DNA from: CAISKJ01 sp046351555
GTDB taxonomy: Bacteria; Myxococcota_A; Polyangia; Polyangiales; Ga0077539
Direction: 5' to 3'
Assembly: GCA_046351555.1 (NCBI GenBank)
Contig: JAXLYI010000016.1
Coordinates: 177,376 to 241,375 of the forward strand
Length of the DNA stretch: 64,000 nt
Shown here in pieces: positions 1 to 9,606 of this stretch (the first letter of the stretch is position 1; each line of letters opens with the position of its first letter). The notes beneath the pieces were generated by a model. It was not told where the DNA came from, ran no database searches, and was given only the letters and a program-made list of their open reading frames with translations. The position numbers and the translations under genes are program-made.

Positions 1-2528
1 TGCGAGGCATCGGGCAGCGGGCGGCGCCGGGCGACGTGGTCTATCTCCCGGCGACGACCCGTCGGCTGGCGGGCGACGGCTTGTTCCAGAACAACGGCCT
101 CTTCCGTGTCCAGCGCGTGTCCCCTGACGTGGCGCTCGACCACGCGGTGCTCCGGCTCGTCCCCTTCGAGGGCGACTACCACCGCGGCGGTGAGTGGGAG
201 AGTGTGCGCGTGGCGTTTACAGCCCCCGACGCCGTCGCCCGACCGCGAGCCGGGTCCGAAGGGAGCGCGGCGCCCGTCGACATCGAGGAGGCGCGGAGCC
301 TCCTCACGCTCTACCGCCGCGTCGTCGAGCGCCTCTTCGCCGCGGGCGAGGATCCGACGAGCTTCGACCGCAGCAACGCCGCCACCGACATCCTGAACGA
401 CGTCGTCAACGCGGAGATCGCCGCCGTCCGAGCCGACGAGACGTCGCCCCGGGAGCTTCGCGACGAGCGGGTGCGGGCGCGCAACGCGCTGTGGGCGGAC
501 TTCCCGCGCCTGCCCGACCTGGCCGAGGGCCTCGACCTCCTCGCCTACGACGACCCCTCGTTGCGCGGGCGCCTGCTCTCGACGCTCGCGGCCGTCGCGC
601 CGCCGACCGCAGGGGAGCGGGGCGTGGAGGCGTGGGTCTTCCGCGCGAGCGCGACGGCGTTCGGTCGCAACGCGTCCCTGGAGACCGTTCAGTTCACCCT
701 GCCGCGCGAGCGGGAACTCCACGACATCTTCTTGAGGAACGGCTTTCAGCAGCTCTCGCAGACCCCGCTCGACCACGGCGCGACGGTGGTGGTGTTGGGG
801 CGGGAACGCCGAGCCGCCTGGGACGAGCAGGACGACGCGCTCTTCGTCGACGGGGACCTCCCCACCGTGCGGGCGGGGGACTTCGTGGTGCTGGTGGCTC
901 CGCCTTACAGGGGCGACGAGTTCCCCTCGGTGCCGCCGCCCTACGCGACGGCGGTGTACACGCTCCGTGAGGTGGCCTCGCGCTCGCGTTCGGCCTACGG
1001 CGTGAGCGGCGCCGCCACGTGGATGCGCCTCGACCGCGACTGGTGGGACACGCAGCGAGAGGAAGGGGGGGCGGAGTTCCCGGAGGTCGTCCGCGCCCCC
1101 ATCACCGCGCTCCGCAACGCCCAGATCTACACCCGCGCGGAGCCTCTCGACCTCGTCCCCGAGCTCCTCGACGAGGACGTCGCGAACTCCTCCGTCGACC
1201 TCGACGGCGTCATCACCCCGCTCGCCTCGGGCCGCCTCCTCCTCGTCGAGGGGGAGCGCACCGACCTCCCCGGCATCGCCGGGCTCCGCGCCGTCGAGCT
1301 CGTCCGCGCCGTCTCGACCACGGCACAGACGCGTGAGCGCCGCGCCCCCAATGAGCCGGAGCCTTCCGCGGAGACGCCCTCCGTGCGCGCGGCGCCCTAC
1401 ACCTGGCTCACCTTCTCCCCGCCGCTCCGCCACACGTACAAACGCTCGTCCGTGGTCGTCCGCGGCAACGTCGCCCACGCCACCCACGGCGAGACCCGCG
1501 ACGAGGTGCTCGGCAGCGGCGACGCGTCCGTCCCCGACCAGCGGTTCACCCTCCGCCAGGGGCCGCGCACCTGGGTCTCCGCCGTCACGCCCACGGGCGT
1601 CGCGAGCACCCTGGAGGTCCGCGCCAACGCCGTCCTCTGGCCCGAGGCGCCCTCGATCGCCGGGCTCGGCCCCCGCGACGAGGTCGTCGTCGCCCGCACC
1701 CTCGGCGACGGCAAGGATGAGGTGAAGGGCGGCGACGGCCGGCGCGGCGTGCGCTTCCCCACCGGCGTCGAGAACCTCACCGCCCGCTACCGCGTGGGCC
1801 TCGGTGCGCGGGGCAACGTCGACGCGGGCCTCCTCACGACGCTCATGACGCGCCCCCTCGGCGTCCGCGAGGTCACCAACCCCGCGCGGGCCTCGGGCGG
1901 CGCCGACCCCGACGGGCGCGACGCGATCCGCGCCCGCATCCCCGTCGCCTCGCGCGGCGTCGACCGCCTCGTCACCGTCCGCGACCACGCGGACTTCGCG
2001 CTCAATTTCGCCGGCGTCGAGAAGGCCCTCGCGTGGCGCGACGTCGACGAGCACGGGGTCGCGTCCGTCGCGGTCGTCGTCGCCGGCGCCGAGGACGTGC
2101 CCATCGACCCGTCGTCCGACCTCTTCCGCAACCTCCGCGCGGCCTTCCTCCGCTTCGGCGACCCCGCGACGCGCGTCGCGCTCTCGGTCGCGCGCCCCGT
2201 CCCCCTCCGCCTCGTCGCCCGCGTGCGGGTCGCGCCGCGGTACGAGTGGCCGCGCGTCGAGCCCGCCCTCCGCGAGGCCCTCTACGCCGAGCACGGCTGG
2301 GCCGCGCGAGGCGTCGGGGAGCCGGTGCTCCTGTCGACCTGGCTGCGCTCGCTCCAGGCCGTCCCGGGTGTCGCGATGGTCGACGTCGACCGCGTCCTCC
2401 CCCTCGGCGACCTCGGCGTCGACGAGCAGCCGCGGGGGGACTGGCACCTCCGCGTGGCCCGCGACGTCGTCGCGTACTTCTCCCGCTCGCTCCCCGACGC
2501 CGTCGTCTTCACGCAGGTGACGCCGTGA
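1..2528 (+). CDS. Putative baseplate assembly protein (phage/eCIS J-type), 5' partial
   Basis: The reading frame is open to the left edge (codons from base 3), so the start lies outside the window and at least 841 residues are present. The C-terminal third, with a charged segment (residues GVDRLVTVRDHADFALNF), a block on pairing of baseplate subunits and a terminal LRVARDVVAYFSR-type ending, resembles the large 'putative baseplate assembly protein' family (TIGR02243 type), related to phage P2 gpJ. In contractile injection systems this protein is part of the baseplate wedge that triggers sheath contraction. No signal peptide or membrane segment is visible in the part present. The stop overlaps the next start by 4 bases (GTGA), so the two genes are translationally coupled. 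The neighbours (tail protein I-like, DUF6519, DUF4157) point to an eCIS rather than a prophage. Family is recalled, not searched. Confidence 0.75.
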   Translation, partial: RGIGQRAAPGDVVYLPATTRRLAGDGLFQNNGLFRVQRVSPDVALDHAVLRLVPFEGDYHRGGEWESVRVAFTAPDAVARPRAGSEGSAAPVDIEEARSLLTLYRRVVERLFAAGEDPTSFDRSNAATDILNDVVNAEIAAVRADETSPRELRDERVRARNALWADFPRLPDLAEGLDLLAYDDPSLRGRLLSTLAAVAPPTAGERGVEAWVFRASATAFGRNASLETVQFTLPRERELHDIFLRNGFQQLSQTPLDHGATVVVLGRERRAAWDEQDDALFVDGDLPTVRAGDFVVLVAPPYRGDEFPSVPPPYATAVYTLREVASRSRSAYGVSGAATWMRLDRDWWDTQREEGGAEFPEVVRAPITALRNAQIYTRAEPLDLVPELLDEDVANSSVDLDGVITPLASGRLLLVEGERTDLPGIAGLRAVELVRAVSTTAQTRERRAPNEPEPSAETPSVRAAPYTWLTFSPPLRHTYKRSSVVVRGNVAHATHGETRDEVLGSGDASVPDQRFTLRQGPRTWVSAVTPTGVASTLEVRANAVLWPEAPSIAGLGPRDEVVVARTLGDGKDEVKGGDGRRGVRFPTGVENLTARYRVGLGARGNVDAGLLTTLMTRPLGVREVTNPARASGGADPDGRDAIRARIPVASRGVDRLVTVRDHADFALNFAGVEKALAWRDVDEHGVASVAVVVAGAEDVPIDPSSDLFRNLRAAFLRFGDPATRVALSVARPVPLRLVARVRVAPRYEWPRVEPALREALYAEHGWAARGVGEPVLLSTWLRSLQAVPGVAMVDVDRVLPLGDLGVDEQPRGDWHLRVARDVVAYFSRSLPDAVVFTQVTP

Positions 2529-4741
2529 CCCAGCCCGCCGCCGACCGCCTCTACGCGCTCCTCCCCTACCTCCACCGCCTGCGCGACGCCGAGCGGGGCG
2601 AACCCCTCCGGATGCTCCTGCGCGTGCTCGGCGAGCAGGTCGACGTCCTGGAGGCCGACCTCGACCGGCTCTACGACGACTGGTTCATCGAGACCTGCGA
2701 CGAGGCGATGGTCCCCTACCTCGGGGAGCTCGTGGGCTGGGAGATGACCGCCCGCGCCGGCGCCCCCGGTGAGGCCCAGCGCGCCGAGGGGATGCTCCTC
2801 CGCCGCACGCTCGCGCCCCGCGCCGACGTCGCCCGCGCGCTCGCCCACCGCCGCCGCCGGGGCACGCTCCCGCTCCTCGAAGAGCTCGCGCGCGTCGCCG
2901 CGGGGTGGCCCGCGCGGGCGGCGGAGTTCTACCGGCTCCTGTCGTACACGCAGCCCGTCAACCACCCGCAGCCCGAGCGCGGCCGCGCCGTCGACGTCCG
3001 CGACGGCGACGCCCTCGCGCGCCTCGGCGGGCCCTTCGAGTCCGCCGCGCACACCGTCGACCTGCGGCGCGCCACCTCCCCGCGCGGCCGCGGGCGGTAC
3101 AACCTCCCGAGCGTCGGCGTGTTCGTGTGGCGCCTCCGCGCGTGGCCGGTGACGGCGTGCAACGCCTACCTCCAGGAGGGCGTCGGCCGTCGGGGCGAGG
3201 GGAGCGCGCGGCGCCGCGGGTGTTTTCACTTCAACATCCTCCAGCGCGACACGGCCCTCTTCGTCCGCCCCGAGCCCGAGCCCGACGCCTTCCACCTCGC
3301 GGGGCCGCGCCACGTCCCCGCGCGCCTCACGCGCCACCTGCTCTCCGCCGACCTCGCCCACCATTACGGCCCGGGCCGCTCGCTCTGCGTCTGGCTCGGC
3401 GTCGAGCGCGACGGCGCGCTCCCCGAGCCCGTCCCGGTGGAGCGCGTGATGGTCGCCGACCTCACCGACTGGCGCTACGAGGTCCCCGAAGACAAGACCG
3501 TCCTCCTCGACCCGGAGCGGGGGCGCTTCAAGGTGCGCGCGCCCGCGTCGGGCGACGGCCGCGCGGGCGCCGCGGACCCGATCGGCGGCGTGCGGGTGAG
3601 CTACCACTACGGCTTCAGCGCGGCGATCGGCGGCGGCGAGTACGACCGCGACCTGGTCGGCCCCGCGGAGCCACACACGCTGTACGCAGTGGGTGAGGGT
3701 CCCGGGCGCTCGCCGACCCTCGCCGCGGCGCTCGCGCGCTGGCGCACCGAGCAGCCCCCCCGCGCCATCATCGAGGTGGCGTCGAACGGGCAGGTGGACG
3801 CGCCCGGGGCCATCGACCTCGGGGAGAACCGCACGCTCATCCTCCGGGCCGCCGACCGCCACCGGCCCGTGCTCTGGCAGGTCGACGCGGCGTCCGATCG
3901 GAGCGACTCGTTCACCGTGCTGGGGGGCAAGGGGAGCCGCTTCGCGCTCGACGGGTTCCTCGTGACCGGGCGCGGCGTCGAGGTGAACGGCGCCCTCGAC
4001 GAGGTGGTGGTACGCCACTGCACGCTCGAGCCGCCGCAGCGCCGCGAGGAGGCCCTGGAGGGAGGGCCTCCCGCGAGCCTGACGGTCAACGAGTTCTCCG
4101 GCGACCTGCGCATCGACCGCTCCATCGTGGGCCCGATCCTCCTGACCCACCGCGGCGAGCCCGCCCGGGTGGCGATCGTGAAGAGCATCGTCGACGCGGG
4201 CCACGAGGACGACGACGCCTTCAGCGGCGGCCTCACGCCGACCGACCTCGCGCCGGGCGAGGAGGTGGGCGACGCCTACGCGCGCGCGGCCCTAACCGTG
4301 CGCGAGAGCACGGTCTTCGGCCGCGTGGTCACGCACGCGCTCCCGCTCGCGGAGAACAGCCTCTTCGCGGGGCGGGTGGTCGTGGCGCGGCGGCGCCTCG
4401 GGTGCGTGCGGTTCTGCTACGTGCCCGACGGCTCGCTCACGCCGCGGCGCTACCGGTGCCAGCCCGACCTCAGCGTCGCGGACGCCCGGCGCGCGGGCCT
4501 GACGGAAGCCCAGGCGGCCGACCGCGCGCGCCCGGTGTGGACCAGCCGCACCTACGGCGACCCGGCCTACGCGCAGCTCTGGCGCGACGCCCCGCGGGAG
4601 ATCGCGCGCGGCGCCGACGACGGGGGCGAGATGGGCGCGCTCCACGACCTGTACTGGCCGCAGCGGGAGGACGCGCTCTCCCAGCGGCTCGCGGAGTCCG
4701 TGCCCGCGGGCATGGACGCCGGGATCTTCTTCGTGACCTGA
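2525..4741 (+). CDS. Phage tail protein I-like eCIS baseplate protein with long C-terminal extension
   Basis: The GTG at 2525 is chosen because it overlaps the stop of the baseplate gene and opens directly into the family N-terminus; the frame is open further upstream but in non-coding style. The protein is 738 aa. Residues about 5-90 (LLPYLHRLRDAE, then VDVLEADLDRLYDDWFIETC and YLGELVGWE) resemble the tail protein I/baseplate wedge family (TIGR02242 type). The rest is an extension of about 600 residues with short beta-strand-like repeats (for example around residues 420-640, where a pattern of turns and hydrophobic strands suggests a beta-helix). This layout is common in eCIS loci of large-genome bacteria. 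The likely role is the baseplate/tip connection of the contractile particle; the function of the extension is not known. The gene is 18 bases before the DUF6519 gene in the same direction. Confidence 0.7.
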   Translation: MTQPAADRLYALLPYLHRLRDAERGEPLRMLLRVLGEQVDVLEADLDRLYDDWFIETCDEAMVPYLGELVGWEMTARAGAPGEAQRAEGMLLRRTLAPRADVARALAHRRRRGTLPLLEELARVAAGWPARAAEFYRLLSYTQPVNHPQPERGRAVDVRDGDALARLGGPFESAAHTVDLRRATSPRGRGRYNLPSVGVFVWRLRAWPVTACNAYLQEGVGRRGEGSARRRGCFHFNILQRDTALFVRPEPEPDAFHLAGPRHVPARLTRHLLSADLAHHYGPGRSLCVWLGVERDGALPEPVPVERVMVADLTDWRYEVPEDKTVLLDPERGRFKVRAPASGDGRAGAADPIGGVRVSYHYGFSAAIGGGEYDRDLVGPAEPHTLYAVGEGPGRSPTLAAALARWRTEQPPRAIIEVASNGQVDAPGAIDLGENRTLILRAADRHRPVLWQVDAASDRSDSFTVLGGKGSRFALDGFLVTGRGVEVNGALDEVVVRHCTLEPPQRREEALEGGPPASLTVNEFSGDLRIDRSIVGPILLTHRGEPARVAIVKSIVDAGHEDDDAFSGGLTPTDLAPGEEVGDAYARAALTVRESTVFGRVVTHALPLAENSLFAGRVVVARRRLGCVRFCYVPDGSLTPRRYRCQPDLSVADARRAGLTEAQAADRARPVWTSRTYGDPAYAQLWRDAPREIARGADDGGEMGALHDLYWPQREDALSQRLAESVPAGMDAGIFFVT

Positions 4742-4759
4742 CCAGCGGAGTGAGACGAC

Positions 4760-6243
4760 ATGGAAGGCGATTTCTCGCGGGTACGATTCGATCCGGGCCA
4801 GCACTACAGCGGCGTCCTGATGCAGCAGGGGCGCGTCCAACTCGACGCTGACTGGAACGAGCAGGGCATCCTCCAGACGCAGGCGCTCCGCAGCGCGCTG
4901 CGCGACCTCATCGGCCGGCACGGGGGCCCGCGGAGGGGCCGTTGGGCTTCGGGGTCCGGCCCCCGACGGGGTCCGAAGCCGCGCACACGCTGACCGTCGG
5001 GGCCGGGGTCTACTACGTTGACGGGATCCGCTGCGAGGCGCAGGGCGCGACGCCCCTGAGCCTCCAGGGCCACGGCAGCGGGCTCTACCTCGTCTTCCTC
5101 GAGGTGTGGGAGCGCCACGTGAGCGCCGTGGAAGACCCCGACCTCCGTGAGGTGGCGCTCCTCGGCCCCGACACCGCCTCCCGCGCGCAGGTGCGATGGA
5201 ACGTCCGCGCCCTCCAGCTCCAGCTCTCGAACGCGGAGGAGGCCACGACCGCGGCGGCCAACCAGCGCATCGAGCTCCTGCGCCGCGCGGCCGCGGGCCG
5301 CCTCGGCATGGCGGCGCAGGCGAAGACCGCCGCCGCGACGGACGACCCCTGCGTGCTGCCCCCCGACGCGCAGTACCGCGGCCGGGAGAACCACCTCTAC
5401 CGCGTGGAGATCCACCGCGGCATCTCGACGGGCGCGACGGCCGACAACGGGGCGCCCGCGGAGGGCGCGCGGGCGCCGCTCTTCACGTTCAAGTGGTCGA
5501 GGGACAACGGCTCGGTGGTGTTCCCCATCCTGCCCGCGGAGGTGCCGGGGGCCGGCAACCACGTGACGGGGAGCAGCGCCGCGACGGTCACCGTCCGCGT
5601 GGCGCACCTCGGGCGCGACGCGCGCTTCGGCCTCTCCGCGGGGGACATCGTCGAGTTCGTCGACGACGAGCTCTCGACGGCCGCGCGCGACCCCGCGGTG
5701 CTCGAGGAGGGGGCGCCGGAGCCCGGCGTCGACGGCTACCTCGGCGAGGTCCGCCGGGTCGACCCCGAGACGCGCGAGGTCGAGGTCGCGCTGTTCAACA
5801 CCGGCACCGTCACGCTCGCGAAGGCGGGGCTGCACCCCTACATTCGCCGATGGGACCACCGCCCCGTCGAAGGCCGACCCCTCGTCGACGGCGCCGTCCC
5901 CGTCTACGCCAACGAGCTCGCCGCCACCGCCTGGATCGACCTCGAAGACGGCGTCCAGGTCGGCTTCCGACGACGCGGCAGCCCCGATCAGACGGAGCCC
6001 ACGCTGCGCGCGAGGGACTTCTGGTGGGTCCCCGCGCGCGCGGCCACGGGCGACGTGATCTGGCCGCGCGAAAGGGCCGGCGGCGCCGCGACCACCGCCC
6101 CCGCGGTGCTCGCCCCCCACGGCGTGCAGCGCCACTACGCGCCGCTCGGGCTGGCGTCGTTCTCGGGCACCTCGTTCGGCAGCGTCGTCCGGACGCGCCG
6201 CGTGTTCGACGAGCTCAGCCGGGACGAGGGCGGGGGCGCGTGA
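4760..6243 (+). CDS. DUF6519-type eCIS protein, interrupted by an apparent one-base frameshift
   Basis: The ATG at 4760 starts MEGDFSRVRFDPGQHYSGVL, followed by LMQQGRVQLDADWNEQ, a strong DUF6519 signature (a family found next to eCIS and tail genes). The frame continues to LIGRHGG and then turns into Arg/Pro-rich non-coding style, stopping at 4993. The correct continuation (LGFGVRPPTGSEAAHTLTVG and on, to 6243) is in the next frame and lacks its own good start. The break lies at the five-G run around 4921-4925: a sixth G would restore HGGPAEGPLGFG. The body carries long beta-rich stretches and ends with FDELSRDEGG. Without the break the protein would be about 494 aa. I read this as one gene with a sequencing error or a recent mutation; programmed frameshifting is less likely, since there is no obvious slippery heptamer. 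Confidence 0.75.
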
Positions 6244-6244
6244 C

Positions 6245-7516
6245 GTGGACGGCCGCCCCCCACAGCCGGCGCTGAGGTTCGGCGAGGCGGCCGCGCTCCG
6301 CGGGGCGATGGCCGTCTGCGCGGTGACCGGGACCAAGGGGAAGACCACGACCGCCACCATGATCGACGCCTGCGTCGCCGCCGCGGGCCGGCCCCGCGCG
6401 CGCTCGACCACGCTGGGCGCCTGGCGCGGCGATGAGCCCGTCGGCTCGCCTGGCACCCCGGGGCTCTTCTCCCTCGCCCTCCAGCGCGCCGCGGAGGTGG
6501 CCGCCGAGGTGTTCACCGTCGAGGCGACCTCCCTCGCGCTGCTGGGCGGCTTCGCGCGCACGTTTCCGCCCGACGTCGCGGTGTTCACCAACCTCTCGCG
6601 CGACCACGTCGAGCTCCACGGCAGCCTCGAGGCGTACCTCGACGCGAAGGCCGAGCTCTTCCGAAGCCTGCGCCCCGGCGGCGCGATGGTGCTCAACGCT
6701 TGCTCGCCCGCGTCGGCCGAGGTCGCGCGCGCGGCACCCGCGGGGACGCGCCGCCTCGCCTACGCGGCGAGCGACGCCGCGCCGCCATGCGCGGGGTGGC
6801 CCCTCGAACTCCACGCCGCGGCCGTCCGCGCAACGCGCGAGGGGACCCGGGTCACCCTCGACGGCCCCCTCGCCGCGCCTCTCGGCGGTGAGCTCCACCT
6901 GCGCGTGCCCCTCGACGTCAACGTCGACAACGCCCTCGCCGCGGCGGTCGCCGCCTCCGCGCTGGGGATCGCAGGCGAGGCCATCCGGCGCGGGCTGGAG
7001 GGCTACGCGGGCGTGCCCGGCCGCCTGGACGTGCTCTCCCTGAAACCCTGGGTGCTCGTCGATTTCGCGCACCACGCCGCGCCGCTCGAGCGCGTGCTCC
7101 GCGGCGTCCGCGCGGCGCTCGACGCCGAGGGCGAGGGCGGGCGCCTCACCTGCGTCTTCGGCTGCGGCGGCGGCCGCGACCCCGAGCAGCGCCCCGCGAT
7201 GGGCCGCGTCGCCGCCGCGCACGCGCACCGCGTCGTCGTCACCAGCGACAACGCCCGCGGCGAGCGCCCCGAGGACATCGCCGACGCCATCGAGCGCGGC
7301 TTCGCGGGGGCGCCCGCGGGGGGCGTGCGCGAGCGGGAGCTCGACCGCGCGAAGGCCATCGCGATGGCCGTGCGCGACGCGCGCCCGGAGGACGCCGTGG
7401 TGATCGCCGGCAAGGGGGCCGAGCGGGAGATCCACCTCGGGCGCGAGCGGCGGCCATTCTCCGACGCGGACGTCGCGCGGAAGTCGCTCGCCGCGCGGGC
7501 CGAGGAGAGGCCATGA
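6245..7516 (+). CDS. MurE-like Mur ligase lacking the N-terminal UDP-binding domain
   Basis: 423 aa from a GTG one base after the preceding stop. The ATP-binding loop GTKGKTTT is at about residues 29-36, the Mur ligase motif TNLSRDH at about 115-121, the C-terminal linker VDFAHH at about 275, and SDNARGERPEDI at about 334 where MurE has its DNPR amino-acid-recognition motif. MurE proteins are usually near 490 aa; here the central ATPase domain begins almost at once, so the UDP-MurNAc-binding N-terminal domain is missing. It should be an ATP-dependent amino-acid/peptide ligase, but its acceptor is unlikely to be the normal peptidoglycan precursor. It is embedded in the eCIS operon, and its stop overlaps the first effector gene (ATGA), so a job in loading, modifying or protecting eCIS components is possible. 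That role is inference. Confidence 0.75.
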   Translation: MDGRPPQPALRFGEAAALRGAMAVCAVTGTKGKTTTATMIDACVAAAGRPRARSTTLGAWRGDEPVGSPGTPGLFSLALQRAAEVAAEVFTVEATSLALLGGFARTFPPDVAVFTNLSRDHVELHGSLEAYLDAKAELFRSLRPGGAMVLNACSPASAEVARAAPAGTRRLAYAASDAAPPCAGWPLELHAAAVRATREGTRVTLDGPLAAPLGGELHLRVPLDVNVDNALAAAVAASALGIAGEAIRRGLEGYAGVPGRLDVLSLKPWVLVDFAHHAAPLERVLRGVRAALDAEGEGGRLTCVFGCGGGRDPEQRPAMGRVAAAHAHRVVVTSDNARGERPEDIADAIERGFAGAPAGGVRERELDRAKAIAMAVRDARPEDAVVIAGKGAEREIHLGRERRPFSDADVARKSLAARAEERP

Positions 7517-9018
7517 GCGCCGCGCGCGAGGCCGCGGCGACGCCGGCGAAGGCGGCCCCCACGAAGGCGACCGCGGCGCTGCGCGTCGGCCCGGCGGACG
7601 ACGCGTTCGAGCGCGAGGCCGACCGCGCAGCGGACGCGGTGATGCGTGGGGGCCTGGCGCCGTGGATCAACGCGCTGCCGGGCGGTGAGGGCGTGCGGCG
7701 CAAGTGCGACGCGTGCGCGAAGGAGGACGACGAGGCGACGCTCCGGCGCGACGCGGCGGGCGGAGACCCGGGCGGGTGGAGCGCGCCTGCGATCGTGAGT
7801 GACGTGCTGCGGAGCCCGGGGCGGCCGCTGGAGGCGGGGCTCCGCGCGGAGATGGAGCGGGGCTTCGGCCACGACTTCAGCCGCGTCCGCGTCCACGACG
7901 ACGCGATGGCGGCGGAGAGCGCTCGGGCGGTGAGCGCGCATGCGTACACGGTGGGGAGCGACATGGTGTTTGGCGCGGGGAGGTACGCGCCGGTGAGCGC
8001 ATCGGGGAGGCGTCTGGTGGCGCATGAGCTGGCTCATGTGGTGCAGCAGAGCTCGGGCAACCCCGCGCTCCAACGCCAAGAGGTGTCCGTCGACCTCGAG
8101 GTGCCGACCCCCGCGCAACGCGAAGAGAACCGCCGCCTCGGGATCGATCTCCCCCGCGTGTCGGCGGTGGCCGCCGACCCCCGGGGACACAGCGATTACA
8201 TTGAAAATCGCTTCAACGCCGTGGGCTTCGGGATCTACCTCGGCGGCTATGCCATCTACGTGAGCGGCCTCGAACTCCCCGTGCTCGTCCCAGAGGCATG
8301 GTTCAACTTCTCCCTGACGAACGCGACACCGGCCGACCTCGCGATCTTTCCAGGTCGAGCCGAGGCGCTCGCGGCGGTGCCGATCGGGCCGCCCGCTCCT
8401 GGGCGCGGGATGCCATACACCTACTTCCGGGGAGTTGGTGGTCTCGTTGCGCCCACGGTCTTCTCGCCCGCGACCACCCCACGCATCATCGCGACGGCCC
8501 TGGACGCGCGGCGCCGGCTGGCGGCTTCCGTACAACGCGATCTGATCATCCTCGCGCTTTCCATGGTGGGGGCACGGGTCCTCATGCGCTTCCTCCGGTG
8601 GGTCGGTGGCCGCATCAGCGCACCTCGTGCGCTGCCCCCTCCATCCGGCGCTGCGCTCGGCCGGGCGATGGCGCAAGAAATGAGAGCCGCTGGATTTCGC
8701 GGCAATCCTTTCCGAGAGTTCATGCGAAGGATCAACCTGCGCACCCAACGCCTGTCTCAGCAAGAGACCGCGGAGGCAATCCGGGTCGCGACGGCCGAGT
8801 TCAACCCGACGATGGGTACGATGCCACCCGTGCAGCAGGGAGGGATCCTCGTCGTCCCGTCCCGCGCGCCAATCCCCAATGCCCCCGTGATGGGGATACG
8901 GCCGGATGGCACGGTGATGATGGGGAGAGTACCGAGGATCGACATTGTCCGCGATGCCTCTGGCGTGCCTGTCTTCCCTCCGCAGGCGCGTTTGGAGGGT
9001 ACAATCACCTGGGAGTAG
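7513..9018 (+). CDS. DUF4157 (eCIS core domain) effector A with unknown C-terminal payload
   Basis: 501 aa; the ATG overlaps the Mur ligase stop. Residues 1-180 are the shared eCIS module: LRVGPADDAFEREADRAAD, a CxxC motif (KCDAC), GFGHDFSRVRVHDD and the zinc-binding HELAH at 171-175 followed by VVQQ. DUF4157 proteins are cargo or core proteins of extracellular contractile injection systems, and the HExxH site makes the domain a likely metallopeptidase. Residues about 190-501 are a payload I do not recognise: a beta-rich part (LELPVLVPEAWFNFSL), one hydrophobic helix (DLIILALSMVGARVLMRF, about 338-355) and a basic, Met/Pro/Gly-rich end. GC content falls from the module to the payload, suggesting a swapped tip. 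The small gene 3 bases downstream is the candidate immunity partner. Confidence 0.8.
   Translation: MSAAREAAATPAKAAPTKATAALRVGPADDAFEREADRAADAVMRGGLAPWINALPGGEGVRRKCDACAKEDDEATLRRDAAGGDPGGWSAPAIVSDVLRSPGRPLEAGLRAEMERGFGHDFSRVRVHDDAMAAESARAVSAHAYTVGSDMVFGAGRYAPVSASGRRLVAHELAHVVQQSSGNPALQRQEVSVDLEVPTPAQREENRRLGIDLPRVSAVAADPRGHSDYIENRFNAVGFGIYLGGYAIYVSGLELPVLVPEAWFNFSLTNATPADLAIFPGRAEALAAVPIGPPAPGRGMPYTYFRGVGGLVAPTVFSPATTPRIIATALDARRRLAASVQRDLIILALSMVGARVLMRFLRWVGGRISAPRALPPPSGAALGRAMAQEMRAAGFRGNPFREFMRRINLRTQRLSQQETAEAIRVATAEFNPTMGTMPPVQQGGILVVPSRAPIPNAPVMGIRPDGTVMMGRVPRIDIVRDASGVPVFPPQARLEGTITWE
7575..8049 (+). repeat. Shared DUF4157 N-terminal module, copy 1 of 3
   Basis: About 475 bases that are nearly the same, base for base, as 12330-12797 and 16040-16510. 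They encode LRVGPADDAxEREADRAADAV, the RRKCDACAKEDE Cys motif, LRSPGRPL, MERGFGHDFSRVRVHDDA and the HELAH zinc site. Sequence similarity falls away abruptly after the zinc site, where the payloads begin. Confidence 0.85.
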
Positions 9019-9021
9019 CAG

Positions 9022-9606
9022 ATGGCGCCCGAACCCTTCGAAGTCCTCCTCGCCTCGTTCATGAGCAACTCCGCAAAGGTTGCCGAGCTCCTGGAGCGGA
9101 CGGGCACCTCGACTGCTACCCTCACCGAGCTTCGAACCCGCTTCGGTGCCCAGCTCCTCGCGCCGCCATCGATCGACTTCTTCGCATCTCGTCTGCCTCG
9201 CGCAGGCATCGATGATGAGTTCGACTTGGCCCTCTCCGTCCCCTCCGACACGCGGCGCCATCGCTTCTCACTCTCGCTTTGGGCTGCGTTCGATCTCGGC
9301 GTCCTAGTCGGTGATGGCGGGCCCCCCTACTGCCCGCATTTCGTCCGAAAGCGCCACCAGCCCCCCCCCGACGCCATCGACATCGCATCACTTTCGCCTT
9401 GGGGCACGACAGTGGAGGAGGTCTTCGCACGCTTCGGTGAGCCCGCAACGGATGAGCGCTGGGATTTCGCAAGGTGGATCTGCTACGGCCCCCCGGAGGC
9501 ATGCATGCTGACCTTTGACCTGGGTTTGCTGCAGGAGGTGGTGTCCATGCCCGAGGGCATCGCCGATCTGGCGATACACACTAGTACCTCATCGCAGGGG
9601 ATGTGA
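9022..9606 (+). CDS. Small soluble protein, candidate immunity partner of effector A
   Basis: 194 aa, starting at an ATG 3 bases after the effector A stop, so almost certainly cotranscribed. No signal peptide, membrane segment or known family is recognised. It opens with an alpha-helical, Ala/Leu/Glu-rich part (residues 1-60) and continues with a mixed, aromatic-containing part (SLSLWAAFDLG; LSPWGTTVEEVFARFG; FARWICYG). The size, position and lower GC shared with the payload are typical of toxin-immunity pairs. The final codons (TSTSSQGM) lie inside the left arm of an inverted-repeat element at 9581-9674, so the natural C-terminus may have been altered by its insertion. Function is inferred from position only. 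Confidence 0.6.
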   Translation: MAPEPFEVLLASFMSNSAKVAELLERTGTSTATLTELRTRFGAQLLAPPSIDFFASRLPRAGIDDEFDLALSVPSDTRRHRFSLSLWAAFDLGVLVGDGGPPYCPHFVRKRHQPPPDAIDIASLSPWGTTVEEVFARFGEPATDERWDFARWICYGPPEACMLTFDLGLLQEVVSMPEGIADLAIHTSTSSQGM

